A stretch of DNA of 64,000 nucleotides. Source: Hysterangium stoloniferum. Lineage: Eukaryota > Basidiomycota > Agaricomycetes > Hysterangiales > Hysterangiaceae. Made by a program: the position numbers and the translations under genes. Below are positions 47,514 through 57,469 of the stretch, one piece after another; within the stretch, counting starts at the first letter, position 1; every line of letters starts with the position of its first letter. Location: assembly GCA_015178975.1 (NCBI GenBank), contig WHVD01000037.1:496001-560000 (forward strand), given 5' to 3'. The notes below the pieces were generated by a model. It made no database searches, was not told the origin of the DNA, and saw only the letters and a list, made by a program, of their open reading frames with translations.

Positions 47514-48242
47514 TCTTGATGAATTGGTTGTATCGATTTGTTGTGTTTCGATTGTTCACCCCCCGAGCTACCCCCGAATAGTACCCTTTTTTCTCAAAGG
47601 AGATCTTGTAGATTAATTTGGTAGGAACTGCAAAAATTGATTTTTTTCTTTTCGATTTATGTCACTTGAGATGATGGATACGTGAATACATCCCATTTCC
47701 ATTTTTCTCTAAATTCCCTTCAATCTCCGCATACGCTTGTTGTTTGATACAAGAGCTTTTCCGTGCCTTTGTGAGGCGGGGAATATTTGACGTGTCGCCA
47801 TCTAGTATCCTGCTTCCAGTTTGTGCTACACTTTGTAACAAACACATAATAGAAGTGACAGGACTATATGACCGCACAGAACCAAAGCCATGGATAAGGA
47901 CTAACTACTATGGATACATGTGGGTACTTAGGGTTCCAAACACATTCCAACCACTCCTATCCGTCATTCTTCGTCCTACACTTTCCTCGAGTGTCAGGAC
48001 CGCGCTGCTCTTTCTTGGTATTGTCGAATAACTTCCCGGGTCAATCCCGTGTAAAAAAAAAGGTAACGCGGGGACTCCGCAAATTTTATCTTTTGTCGTC
48101 TGGACAGATCCCGGTATCATGGTTCCAGCTATCTGGGTTTCTTTCCTTAAGAGATGGGGAGGGTGGCGTCGTCTTTGGCTGCTGCTTTCTTGGCTTCGGC
48201 ATCCGCACGTTCGCTACCTAGTTGTTATCATTGCCGTCGCCG
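47514..48242. other. Intergenic, short unsupported frames
   Basis: Only isolated frames are seen, among them a minus-strand piece of Ala/Lys-rich coding-like sequence near 48143-48205 (AEAKKAAAKDDATLPIS). This could be the last exon of the next entry. Confidence 0.3.
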
Positions 48243-48584
48243 CTTGAATATCTCTTTTGTGGCATAACGTGTTAGCCAAACGCAACTTTTCCATCTGTCG
48301 ATGCCATAATAGCAGCGTGGCTGTCAATACCGGCCGTTGCCTTAGCTGCCCGCAAAACCCCTCTTGCTAGTGCATGTGGCCGCCAAGATTGCTCCACCAA
48401 CTCCGTCCCGTATACCGTGTGGCTGTTGGCTTTGCAAACAAGGATGTCTAACCGCACCTACCTCTACCCCATTGACAAACACTGCCCCCGCGTCACAAAC
48501 CAGTCCTCCTCCTATGCTCGAGCCCATCCGAAAAAAAATTGAACTCCGTGTTGTAGTTTCACGCAAGGGACCGTTGACGTCCAA
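48143..48584 (-). CDS. Possible small gene, unrecognised
   Basis: A minus-strand frame from 48584 begins MDVNGPLRETTTRSS and contains GGGLVCDAGAVFVNGVEVG. Another frame nearby runs to GIDSHAAIMASTDGKVAFG. A terminal exon near 48143-48205 (KKAAAKDDATLPIS) could be joined. The parts look more like protein than random DNA (few stops, Gly/Ala-rich), but I find no family and cannot fix the splices. Confidence 0.25.
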
Positions 48585-48689
48585 ATGTGACGGCTTGAAT
48601 TGTCTCTACCTGCTGCTGCGTGGACGGATTCTCCGTCTGCTTTCCGCTGGAACGTATCACTACAATTCTCCTGGTTTATCTTGATGCTG

Positions 48690-50266
48690 TAGTCATATTC
48701 ACATTCTTTTACTAATATTATGGGATCATCTTTTAGTCACAGAGGCGGCTGGCAAACTATAAGCCTCGATCGGGCGCTATTTTATTTTAAATAATGCCTT
48801 TGAATTAATATTCAACATTTATCAGCAACCTCCCGCTGGTCAAAAACATCAGTAAAATATAAAGTGTCGTCACCCTACCGGCGGCTGAGCCGTGACGGAG
48901 TTTCAGTTGGACCGGCACTTGAGTCGGAGTTTTGTTGGCCGTTTCTCGGCAACATTAGCCACCCATGACAAACTGTGATTGCGTAAGCGGCCTCATAGTA
49001 ATGGCGTAATGGCATATGGAGGCCCCTTGGGAATACTCAGCCCAAAATGTGATGACATTTCACATGTTAGTACAGACGTTTTGGAGATAGTTGCTGCGGA
49101 ACCAGAATGATGGAATAAATTCAGTTGAGTCAGAAATTGCTTAGAAAGCATCGTTTACATAATGCAGTAGGATATTATGGGAGGATACCTTATGGTACCA
49201 ACCTTCGGGAGGACTTTGGACAACAACAACCGGATTGATTCAATCAGCGGCATGTCTACAAAAAAGTACAATAAGTAGTATATCCGGATCATACCAGTTG
49301 AGTCTATTCGTTTTTTTTTTGAGCGAGGTCGTTACCCCTAGCTTGTGACTCGCACTGCTGGATCTATAATTATAGCGGCGCTGTGATAATTCACAGCCCG
49401 GATTATTCGGTCATAAAACTACAATACACTGTACAATATAATAGACACGGAATGACATCACGCCATGCGTGAGTACGGAGGAAAGAAAAAGAAAAAGAGC
49501 CGAAACACGAAGCTATGGAGTGACTATTCCCTTGGCTGTGGGCCATAGCTGGCATAGGAGAAAGATGTCACGGTCGAATCGGGCACCTGATCAGTGTTTT
49601 GCCCATTGAAACTCTAGGCTGTGTAAGTGTAACCACTCCAAGCGCCGGCGGTTGCCGGGAAGCGACTCACGGTGTTTGTCTCTATTTGTTTCCCCGACAG
49701 GTGACTCTTCTGACTTAGCCTACAAACCCAACGCACGCATTTATACGAGAAACACCACTCCCGCCTTACAGCTACTTTTCAGCTTTAACCAAATTTTCGG
49801 ATCCATTCCAAAGTCCACGAAGGACTAAGGAAAACCCAGATCGAACAGCATTGTTCGTTCTGATACGTTCTCACTCGCCACAAAGATGTACCAGATACCT
49901 ACTGGGACCCGTCCGATTCTATCCGCCCAAGCCCTCGCTTCTACCTCTTTTTCTGCGTTTTTTTCTCTTTTTGTTCTTTCTGCGACCAACAACAACATCA
50001 ACTGTATCAATGAAGCCGTGGGCAGTCTTACTCTCTATTAGATCTATATCCAACAAACACTTTTCTGCTTTTCTCTGTGTCAACATCATTGCCGCCACAC
50101 CTATCGAAATTATCTGACTCCGCTAAAAAACCATCCTCCAATACCCATTTTTGCTATCCACCTCTCGATCCTCTCTCTCTGAAACATTCCAACTTACTGA
50201 ATTCAGCCTCTCAACCGCCTCTCTTCTAAGCTAGCTTTCACCATCACTCTCGCCTCGTTTACTGAA
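48690..50266. promoter_or_regulatory. Long upstream region of the cyclin gene
   Basis: Over 1.5 kb without a gene. The last 350 bp are rich in pyrimidine tracts, for example 49941-49985 and 50160-50190, as is common in fungal core promoters. Several short upstream frames are present. A long 5' leader with translation control is possible but not shown. Confidence 0.45.
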
Positions 50267-52278
50267 ATGAGGACTGTAACACGAATTCCGCCTCGAGGGG
50301 GCGCCACGGGCGCTCCCCGCTGGCACCCCTACCATGCACCAAAGTCTACTCCTACCGCAACTACACAAACATGTGCTTCCCCGCCTTCTCCGATTATCAC
50401 CGCCCGGAGCAATTATCTCAATACCCCTGTATCAAGTCTCGTGTCGACATCTGACAGCTTCCGAAACACCCCAAGCAAACAAGCCAAGAGCTTCCAGAGC
50501 CCCGCCGCACATCATTATTTGAGCCACAAGGAACGTCACGACGCGAAGAAGGCCCAGAAGGAAAAATTCGAAAATGCGCTCAAAGGTATGTTTTTTTGCC
50601 GATTTGTGTGGCGGACTAGCGCTGGCGCTGTTGTTGTTGTGGGTGTTGCGGCTCAAGTCGCTCACAAAATTGAGATAGACAGGCCGTTTCAAGCCATCAT
50701 TAATGCGCCAGCATCTCCGACATGATCAATTGCCATCCTGATTCAAGCTAACGGTCACCTTTTGGTACAGAGCTCGCCGTTCAACGCATCGCAGACATAT
50801 GGAAAGAAACGTCTTATGTTATTCATTCAGGTGGTGGATCCACCCCTGTATCCAGCATGGATGAGGAGCCTTCTTCAAGGGCCTCAACAAGAGGCCAGCC
50901 TGCTGCATATCAACTCCCTTCTCCCTCTACGCCTTCTACCCAGACTTTTACTTCGCCGCCGTCTAATACAATGCACTTTAATGCACAATCGACCACCGCG
51001 CACCCTCCGCGAAGGATTCCACTGCGTGCCTTCGTCCATGAAGTCCTTCGACGCTCCAAAACCATGTGGCCCGCACTACAGATCGCATTATGTTATCTCG
51101 ATGCCGCCAAGTGCAAAGTTCCCACGGCGATTGCCGAGGCTCGACAGGGCGAGGGTCTACAAGCCGCTGAAGCCGCATTGGATAGCCTCTTTGGTTCCGC
51201 CAGTGCGAGTTCGATCAGTGAGGCTGTGAAGGCGGTTCCCCGTCCAGCTCAACAACCTCTGACACCAGAGTCCCATGTTGCCTCGCCAGGATCATCAAAA
51301 AATGATTCCGGATCTACCCAGCAGATGTTCTCTGGCGAAGCAATTGCTCCGGAAGACCACCCGGCCAGCATTCCCCATGCGCCTGCAGTCGCGCCTGTGG
51401 ATGCTCAAGGCCAAGGTGCCGGTGTTGCACCTCGGCGTCGCCGAACCCCGCCGGTTCCGGCGGAGCCACTTCCCCCGCGTCCCTCGCCACTTCTCTGCCC
51501 CAGACGTATGTTTGTTGCGGCTCTCATTCTCGCCACCAAGTTCACCCAGGACCGGGTGTACTCTAACCGGGCATGGGCCAAGATTTCGGGCCTCGACGCA
51601 CGAGAGGTATCTCGTTGCGAGCGAGCCTTAGGTGAGGCGCTGGAGTGGAGGTTATGGGTTGGAAAAGGGATTGCTGATGAGCCTACGGCATTCCTCCGCA
51701 ATTTCCTCCTCGCTGAGGAGAGTCTCGCTGCAAAGGGTAAGACGTCAGGGTTGGCTCGTTCGATGAGTGACGGCGCACTCTTAAACGATAATAATACGAC
51801 GAAGGATTTGAGTTCTGCCCTAAAACGATCGTCGTCTCTGAACAGTGCTGACCTCTTCAACACAAATAATAACATTTCGACACCTATGCTTAACGATCCG
51901 TCCACGTTGGTATTGACTCCTGCCAATGCGGATCTGGATGCGATGAATGTAGAACCAACACCCCCTCTGCACCATTCTTATTGCCCGTCGACGTCATCGT
52001 CGTCGTCGTCATACACGATGGATAGTACCCCGACTTGTTCCTTTACATCGAACGAATATTCCTTCACCCCAGCGACGAGAAATGGCATGCTGACGCCGCC
52101 GTTCTCACAATACTCGCCCAGTTTGCATGCTCTCGATTTTGGCGGCAAGCGAAATGTCATGTCATTTTCTAAGCTTGCACCGTCGTGGTCGGGACCATGT
52201 CCTGACCCGATTCTGAGATTTTCGCCTGGGGTAGAAGGGACGTTCGACATTATAGAAGGAATTGACCGACCGTTTTGA
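50267..52278 (+). CDS. Pho80/Pcl-type cyclin
   Basis: Two exons, 50267-50585 and 50771-52278 (184-bp intron, GT-AG, in frame), give 608 aa. The N-terminus is Pro/Thr-rich (MRTVTRIPPRGG..). A cyclin box is split by a long disordered insert. The first half has ELAVQRIADIWKETSYV, LRAFVHEVLRRSKTMWPALQIALCYLDAAK. The second half has CPRRMFVAALILATKFTQDRVYSNRAWAKISGL and ALEWRLWVG. These are marks of Pho85-partner cyclins. The C-terminal third is Ser/Thr-rich with many TP and SP sites, suggesting regulation by phosphorylation. Which Pcl subgroup it belongs to cannot be read from the sequence. Confidence 0.88.
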
Positions 52279-52686
52279 CACACAGTCAGTTTCGCTACTT
52301 TATTAGTCATTTAACACCGCTGATTGTGTGTGCTCGTTAGCTTGTACAACATTTCGTGACATGCATTTTGTACAATCTGTGCTGGGGTGCATTTACTCAA
52401 GTAAACTTTTGAACTCGGAATGCTTCTATGCCTTCTCACATGCCTTTTTCACACTGTCCCTTTGATGTTGTTGCTAGTCTTTCTCTCTTCGTTTCTTCTA
52501 GTTTTCTTCGTGACTGTGTTATATTCATTATGAATTTGCCTTTATGGCTGCTGCTTGTAAGCGTACGATGTGTTCAGTTTGTTCAGTATCTTTATCTTGG
52601 AGACTTTTCAATCTTTACGATTCGGGTGTGGCGGCAATATATTTCTCATTTGCTCTCGTACACTGTATACGTAAACTGTCGTGTGC
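52279..52686. other. Intergenic between convergent genes
   Basis: The cyclin gene ends at 52278 and the minus-strand gene ends at 52687. The region is T-rich on the plus strand; nothing else is recognised. Confidence 0.5.
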
Positions 52687-53656
52687 TTACTCATTGAAGA
52701 ATTCAAGAGGTCTGTCGCGGGTCTGAAGAGCCCTATATGTTGATGCATGCCCTGCCGGGTCACGAGCACCTTCATCGGTGAAAATGGAATGGAACATGAT
52801 GTCCTGGGTTCCCTGCATGAATGCAAATTTTTAGCGGACGGGCAGTCTAGCAACATTGACGAGCAGCGCTGCATACTCTGTTGGGGGGGTCATGGACGCT
52901 GCGGAACAGTGAGCAAAGCGGCACTGAACAACAACAGGGCGCAAGGGGCCCACAACGCACCGAACGTGCACGAAGCCTTCGCCCTCCGCATCCTGGACGG
53001 CGGGAATGCGCAGCTTGCCGAGCAGAATCGTGCCGTACGTCGTTATCCCTGCTCTGTGAGTGCGTGCCCATGTCGATGTGTGTGTGAGGAGCGCGAGCGC
53101 GAGCGCGGTGCGTACCTGATCACGACCAGATCCTGCAGAACTACATTAGCTACGGGCTCGCACACAGAGACAGGTGGACACGCACCTCCTCGAGATCAAA
53201 CGTCGTGAGCTGGTGGTTGGAGAGCGCGTGTGCGCGCGCCCACATGGCAGGCTCGTGCTAGGATGGATGGGTGCATATGCAGCAGCGGCAAGAGGCGTGT
53301 GTGTGTTTAGCGTACCTTGTCCCAGTGCTCGCGCGACGCCACGATCGCAGCCTTGATCTGGGGAAGGACGGCGGCGAACGCTGCGAGTGCGTTGGGGTGC
53401 GGCGCGTGTGCCGCGTTGAAGACGACGCTTTCCTCGGACGCTGCGGGAGAAAAACGATCACTATTTTTGCTTTCGGCAGACGCCGCCCTCGGAAAGCAAC
53501 GCGCACCCATTTTTTTAATTTTTCAAGAATGTATATGGAGGTGTGGGTGGGTAATAGAACGCAGTAAATTGAAAAAAAGTCGACGTCTTTGAGTGTGGGC
53601 GGGTGGTGGGTTACCGGGGATGCACCCTCGAGTTTAAAACTGAATCGGGGTTCCAT
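52687..53656 (-). CDS. Unrecognised 161-aa protein, seven exons, GC-rich
   Basis: I reconstructed 53656-53626, 53440-53316, 53257-53186, 53132-53116, 53053-52961, 52898-52877 and 52812-52687. All borders are GT-AG and the total is exactly divisible by three, which supports a real gene. The protein starts MEPRFSFKLEASEESVVFNAA, has helical stretches (ALAAFAAVLPQIKAAIVAS, MWARAHALSNHQLTTFDLEE), then a beta-type part (YGTILLGKLRIP, EGFVHVRVHDPPN) and ends TYRALQTRDRPLEFFNE. I recognise no family. Two exons are only 17 and 22 bp. Codons are strongly GC-ending, unlike most genes in this window. It shares that base bias with the Zn2Cys6 gene upstream. Confidence 0.6.
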
Positions 53657-54992
53657 TTTATCTCAGATATAACATTTTTTTTAATATGACATGATCGGTG
53701 AATTTAGTGCTAGTTTGCAAAATGAATAAATGGCAGTACTGAAAAAAAAACAACAGCAATACAAGGTTCAATTGCAATACAATGAAACTTGACCGTTCCT
53801 GCGAAATGGCACAAAAAAAAGAATGGCTACTGTGACAGAGCGCCAATCTATGCGAACCGATGCGATCGCCGTTTCGTGACCAAAACGCAAAGCAAAAGGG
53901 GGGAATCAGATAACGCCATGCCATTTTCCGTGTGGAAATGCGCGGCGGAAAAAGGCAGCCGCTGAGAAGCAGACTCCACCCATAGCAACCTGATATATTG
54001 CCCACCGAATCCACACTGCCGCCTTTTGCCATTAATAGTAAGTCGCTGCTTGCATATGCTGCAAATGTCAACACATGCCCGAACGAGCGCGCCACGAGAA
54101 CTCGCCCCATAAATCTCAATGCACGACGACCAGCCGCGAAAGGCTGAGCCCCCCATTCAGCGGCGAAGCGCAGCGAGCGCAGGTGCCAAGTGGCAAACCA
54201 TCGAAGGTCTCACTTTTGAATGCGCGCGAACTGCGTGCAGGCAGCCCGAGGCGTTTCTGCATTGCCCCCCCCGTCAATTTATCAATTTAGAAGCCCCCCC
54301 CAGCATCAAACTCTGGGTGTTTGTTTTACCCCGCAAAACACCCGTGCTGCTGCTAGCAGTGGTGGGATCAGACCGTTTCCAGGCAGACACGTTCAGATAA
54401 GCTTTTTTGCGTCGCGCAGCTCTCTTGTCCTGCATATGTCCTGGGGGGCACGCGTGCAAATGCGGTGGGAATCCTGTGTGACAGGGTGGTTTGAATTAAA
54501 GGAAGCACTCCCGGCTGGAACGAAAGACACACACTGAGCTCATCGATAGATAGACACGTTATGATCGGTACTCGTAGTCTAAAGTCTTAACGAGAGAAGG
54601 AGATCACTCCCACCGAGGATAAACGGACGGCTAGATTTCCAACAGCACCCACGATGGCGCAGTGCTCCCAGCCTCTCTCACACGATGACTCCGCTGTTTT
54701 CTCGCTAATTTGGGCACCAGCCGCTGTAGTGCTATCTGTCATGTCAATCTGCCCGAAAAAGAAGCCCGAATCCCACGCGCGCAAGCCGTACACACTTTTT
54801 CAAAACAGGTTTCATATCTAGGCGGCACGAACAAAAACTTCAATCCATCAGAACGCATGACCCCATCAGCTCACCTCCAGTTCCTTACCCACTTGTCAAC
54901 AATTCACATGATGATGAAAGCCACAACTCAAACAGACGTCCAAAATCCTAAAGTCCGAGTGCACAAAACCAGGGGGAAATGAATTCATGTTA
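53657..54992. other. Intergenic between two minus-strand genes, no gene supported
   Basis: Mixed composition, with A-tracts and a few CCCC runs. Frames at 54075-54537 on the plus strand lack any signature. This should hold the promoter of the 161-aa gene and the 3' end of the Zn2Cys6 gene. Confidence 0.4.
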
Positions 54993-56418
54993 TCAGAACA
55001 GCAGAGTAAATAAGATGTCTATATGTCCAGGCGGGCTGCAACAGTTTTGATGATGTCTACTAGGAAGCGTACGAAGCCGAAGAGCGTCCCACCAAATTTC
55101 TCTCTGGAACCATTCGATACTGTTTAGGTACTATAGTCAGACGACCGTTCATAATAATAAAAACCACTCACAAATGGCTCATTCGGATCAACTGACGAAT
55201 GCATCATCGAGTTCGAATGCCAGTTGCCGATATTGGATGGAGTCGTCTCGACAGAAAGATCTGCTAATCGCGACTGACGTGGCAGGTCGTGGCGATGAAT
55301 TTGAGCGTGACTATGTCCATTCACGGGCGAACCATTATAAGGCGAATATTCATGCGGGGACGTCGGACTATGATGATACGAGGCAGTGGAGACAGTAGGG
55401 GGTGTCATTGAATGATAGGCTTGCTGCGGCCGGAGCTGCTGAGAACTAGAGGCATACGGTACAGAAGAAGAACTATGAACGCTTTGCGGTAGACTGAAAA
55501 CATTCCAAAGATACATAAACTGTCACAACTAGACTGCCAGGAGTGATGTTACCTTGGGCGACGAGACACGGCAGACGACGGCTCCACGGGGGAAACCATC
55601 GGAGACCCAGCCGCTGTGGTAGGCTCACTGCAGAATCGCGACACGCGGTGAGTATATGCTGCGAAAACAAACGCAACGGCCATACCTATGCGGTCGCCGG
55701 CTCGAAACAGCGTCCTCGGAAGCACTCAAGCTCCCAAGGGGGCTCTTTCGAGCTGGGGACGCCTCACGCGCCGTCGGCGTGGCAGACGACGAGGCGGGTG
55801 ACGCGCTCTCTGGGCTCAATGCCGGGCTCTTGTCGTCCCCCTCCGCCTGCTTTTTCGGGACGGTCTTTTTCCGCGCAGGCACATTTTCGGGCCAGGTGCA
55901 CTGTGGAGGGGGCACGGTCAGCGCGCCGCTCACGGAACATGCACATACACAGAGAAACGCAGCGTACCTCGCGTTGGCCGTGCGCGCAGCGGGTGCACGT
56001 CGGCTTTGTCTCGTCGCACTGCAGACCTCTGTGAGTGGGATGGCGACACGCGACGCGCGCGCGCGCGTTTTGGGGCGTACCTTGATCTTTTTCACCCGGC
56101 AGGTCAAGCAGCCAGTCTTGCTGCGGGTGTACTTTGGACGCTTACGCGTCAGGGGCTCGGTGCGGATGGGCCCCGACAGGACGTGGGTCGGTGTGTGGTG
56201 GGGGTGGGCATGGTGTGGGTAGGCGGCATGCTGGGGCTGGTGGTGGGGATGGGGGTGGGACTGGTGGACCGAGTGGCCGTGCTGGGAGGCGGGGGCAGCA
56301 CTGAGATGGTGGTGGTATTGGGTAGAGATGTACTGCTGGGGGCTGGGAAGCGGTGAGGACGCGGTGAGGACGCAAAAAAAGCGGGGACATACTATGAGGG
56401 GAGATTAGTGATGGTCAT
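54993..56418 (-). CDS. Zn(2)Cys(6) binuclear-cluster transcription factor, short
   Basis: Exons 56418-56393, 56342-56081, 56018-55968, 55900-55686, 55627-55553, 55493-55172 and a likely last exon 55130-54993 give about 362 aa in one frame. A His/Pro-rich N-terminus precedes the DNA-binding cluster. The cysteines fall as C-x2-C-x6-C-x6-C-x2-C-x6-C (CLTCRVKKIK, CDETKPTCTRC, ECTW) and a basic linker follows. The rest is Ser/Pro-rich and ends PNEPF plus a weakly supported tail. The usual large fungal-specific regulatory domain is not found downstream, so this may be a truncated regulator. In another frame near 55090 the tail contains ERNLV, which resembles the start of that lost domain. Confidence 0.78.
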
Positions 56419-57056
56419 TGTGAGGATCGGCAGCGGGTATTCTGGGAGGTATTACTGTTTCTGTCGGATGGAAGAAAAGGGGGGTCGGTTCGAGAACCGA
56501 GGGGCTTTTAAAGGATGGAGGAGGAGGAGAATGAGGACGAAAAAAAGGAAAAACGGAGACAAAAAAAAAAGGCAGGGAGAAGTAACCACGGATCAGTGGA
56601 AACTCCGTTAGACGTTTCCCAGATTCGGAAATGGATATATTGGCTGGTGTGGGAAAACATTGGGAATTGAGATTAATTATTTTGGCCAGAATCGGGCGAA
56701 ATGTGCCTTGGTGATGAATCGTGATAAATTAGGTTTAGACTCTGTTTAGACTCATGGGCCAGCGCCCTCCTGCTATTCTCGAGTCTTCCCCCCCTGGCGT
56801 CATCATTTTTACGTCTTCAAATCCATCTCTTTTATTTTATTTTCTCACACTTGTCCAACCACCACTTCTTCCACCATTCTTCGGAAATTCCGCTGCCCTC
56901 CCATCAGAATGTCCATATACTTAGTCTGCGAATATTTTTTTCGTTTCTCGTGAACCAAGCTCTGATGTCGAGTCCTAATCTCGATCCACATCCTTCAGCC
57001 TCTTATGTAGATCCCTTTCTAGATCCTTGTCTACGCCACGCCACATCCCATATCTC
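56419..57056. promoter_or_regulatory. Upstream region of the Zn2Cys6 gene
   Basis: No gene. Purine-rich near 56510-56590 and pyrimidine-rich at 56780-56960 on the plus strand. It probably contains the promoter of the minus-strand regulator. Confidence 0.4.
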
Positions 57057-57170
57057 CGCTGTAGCATCCACTGTAGCATCCACCGTAGCGTCCACGTAGC
57101 GTCCACCGTAGCGTCCACGTAGCGTCCACGTAGCGTCCACCGTAGCGTCCACCGTAGCGTCCATATTCCA
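57057..57170 (+). repeat. Tandem repeat of a 10-12-bp unit, about 10 copies
   Basis: The unit gtagcgtccac(c) is repeated head to tail with small length changes and a few single-base variants. It is non-coding in context. Confidence 0.9.
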
Positions 57171-57260
57171 TGTCTACCATCCACCATCCCTCTCCCCCCT
57201 CCTAGCAACTCACATCAACTTGGGAGGAGTCTGAATTACCAGGCACTGTCCCGTCACTCA

Positions 57261-57461
57261 TCATATTCGCGCTCCGCTTCTCGCGTGATCTAATTCTAAC
57301 CCAGCCCCTCCGTATGTCAAATTACGAGCGCCCATGATGTGTTCTTTAGATTCAGTCAGATAGATGCCCCCCGTTGTCGTCGTGGAAAGTGTCTCCCACA
57401 GGAGGAAATCCTTCTCGGACATTTTCGGTGTCCTCCGGCGCTGCATAACGTGAGCATACAA
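57261..57461 (-). CDS. Possible exon of an unrecognised gene
   Basis: A 66-codon frame reading KMSEKDFLLWETLSTTTTGGIYLTESKEHIMGARN looks protein-like, but has no partner exons I can join and no family I recognise. Treat as tentative. Confidence 0.25.
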   Translation of the reverse strand: MYAHVMQRRRTPKMSEKDFLLWETLSTTTTGGIYLTESKEHIMGARNLTYGGAGLELDHARSGARI

Positions 57462-57469
57462 TGTACTAC

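Noticed and set aside
47744-48031. 95-aa plus-strand frame
   Set aside because: No signature; lies over minus-strand pieces that look equally or more protein-like. Left as intergenic.
57057-57170. CRISPR-like spacing in the gtagcgtccac repeat
   Set aside because: Units are contiguous with no spacers, so it is a simple tandem repeat.
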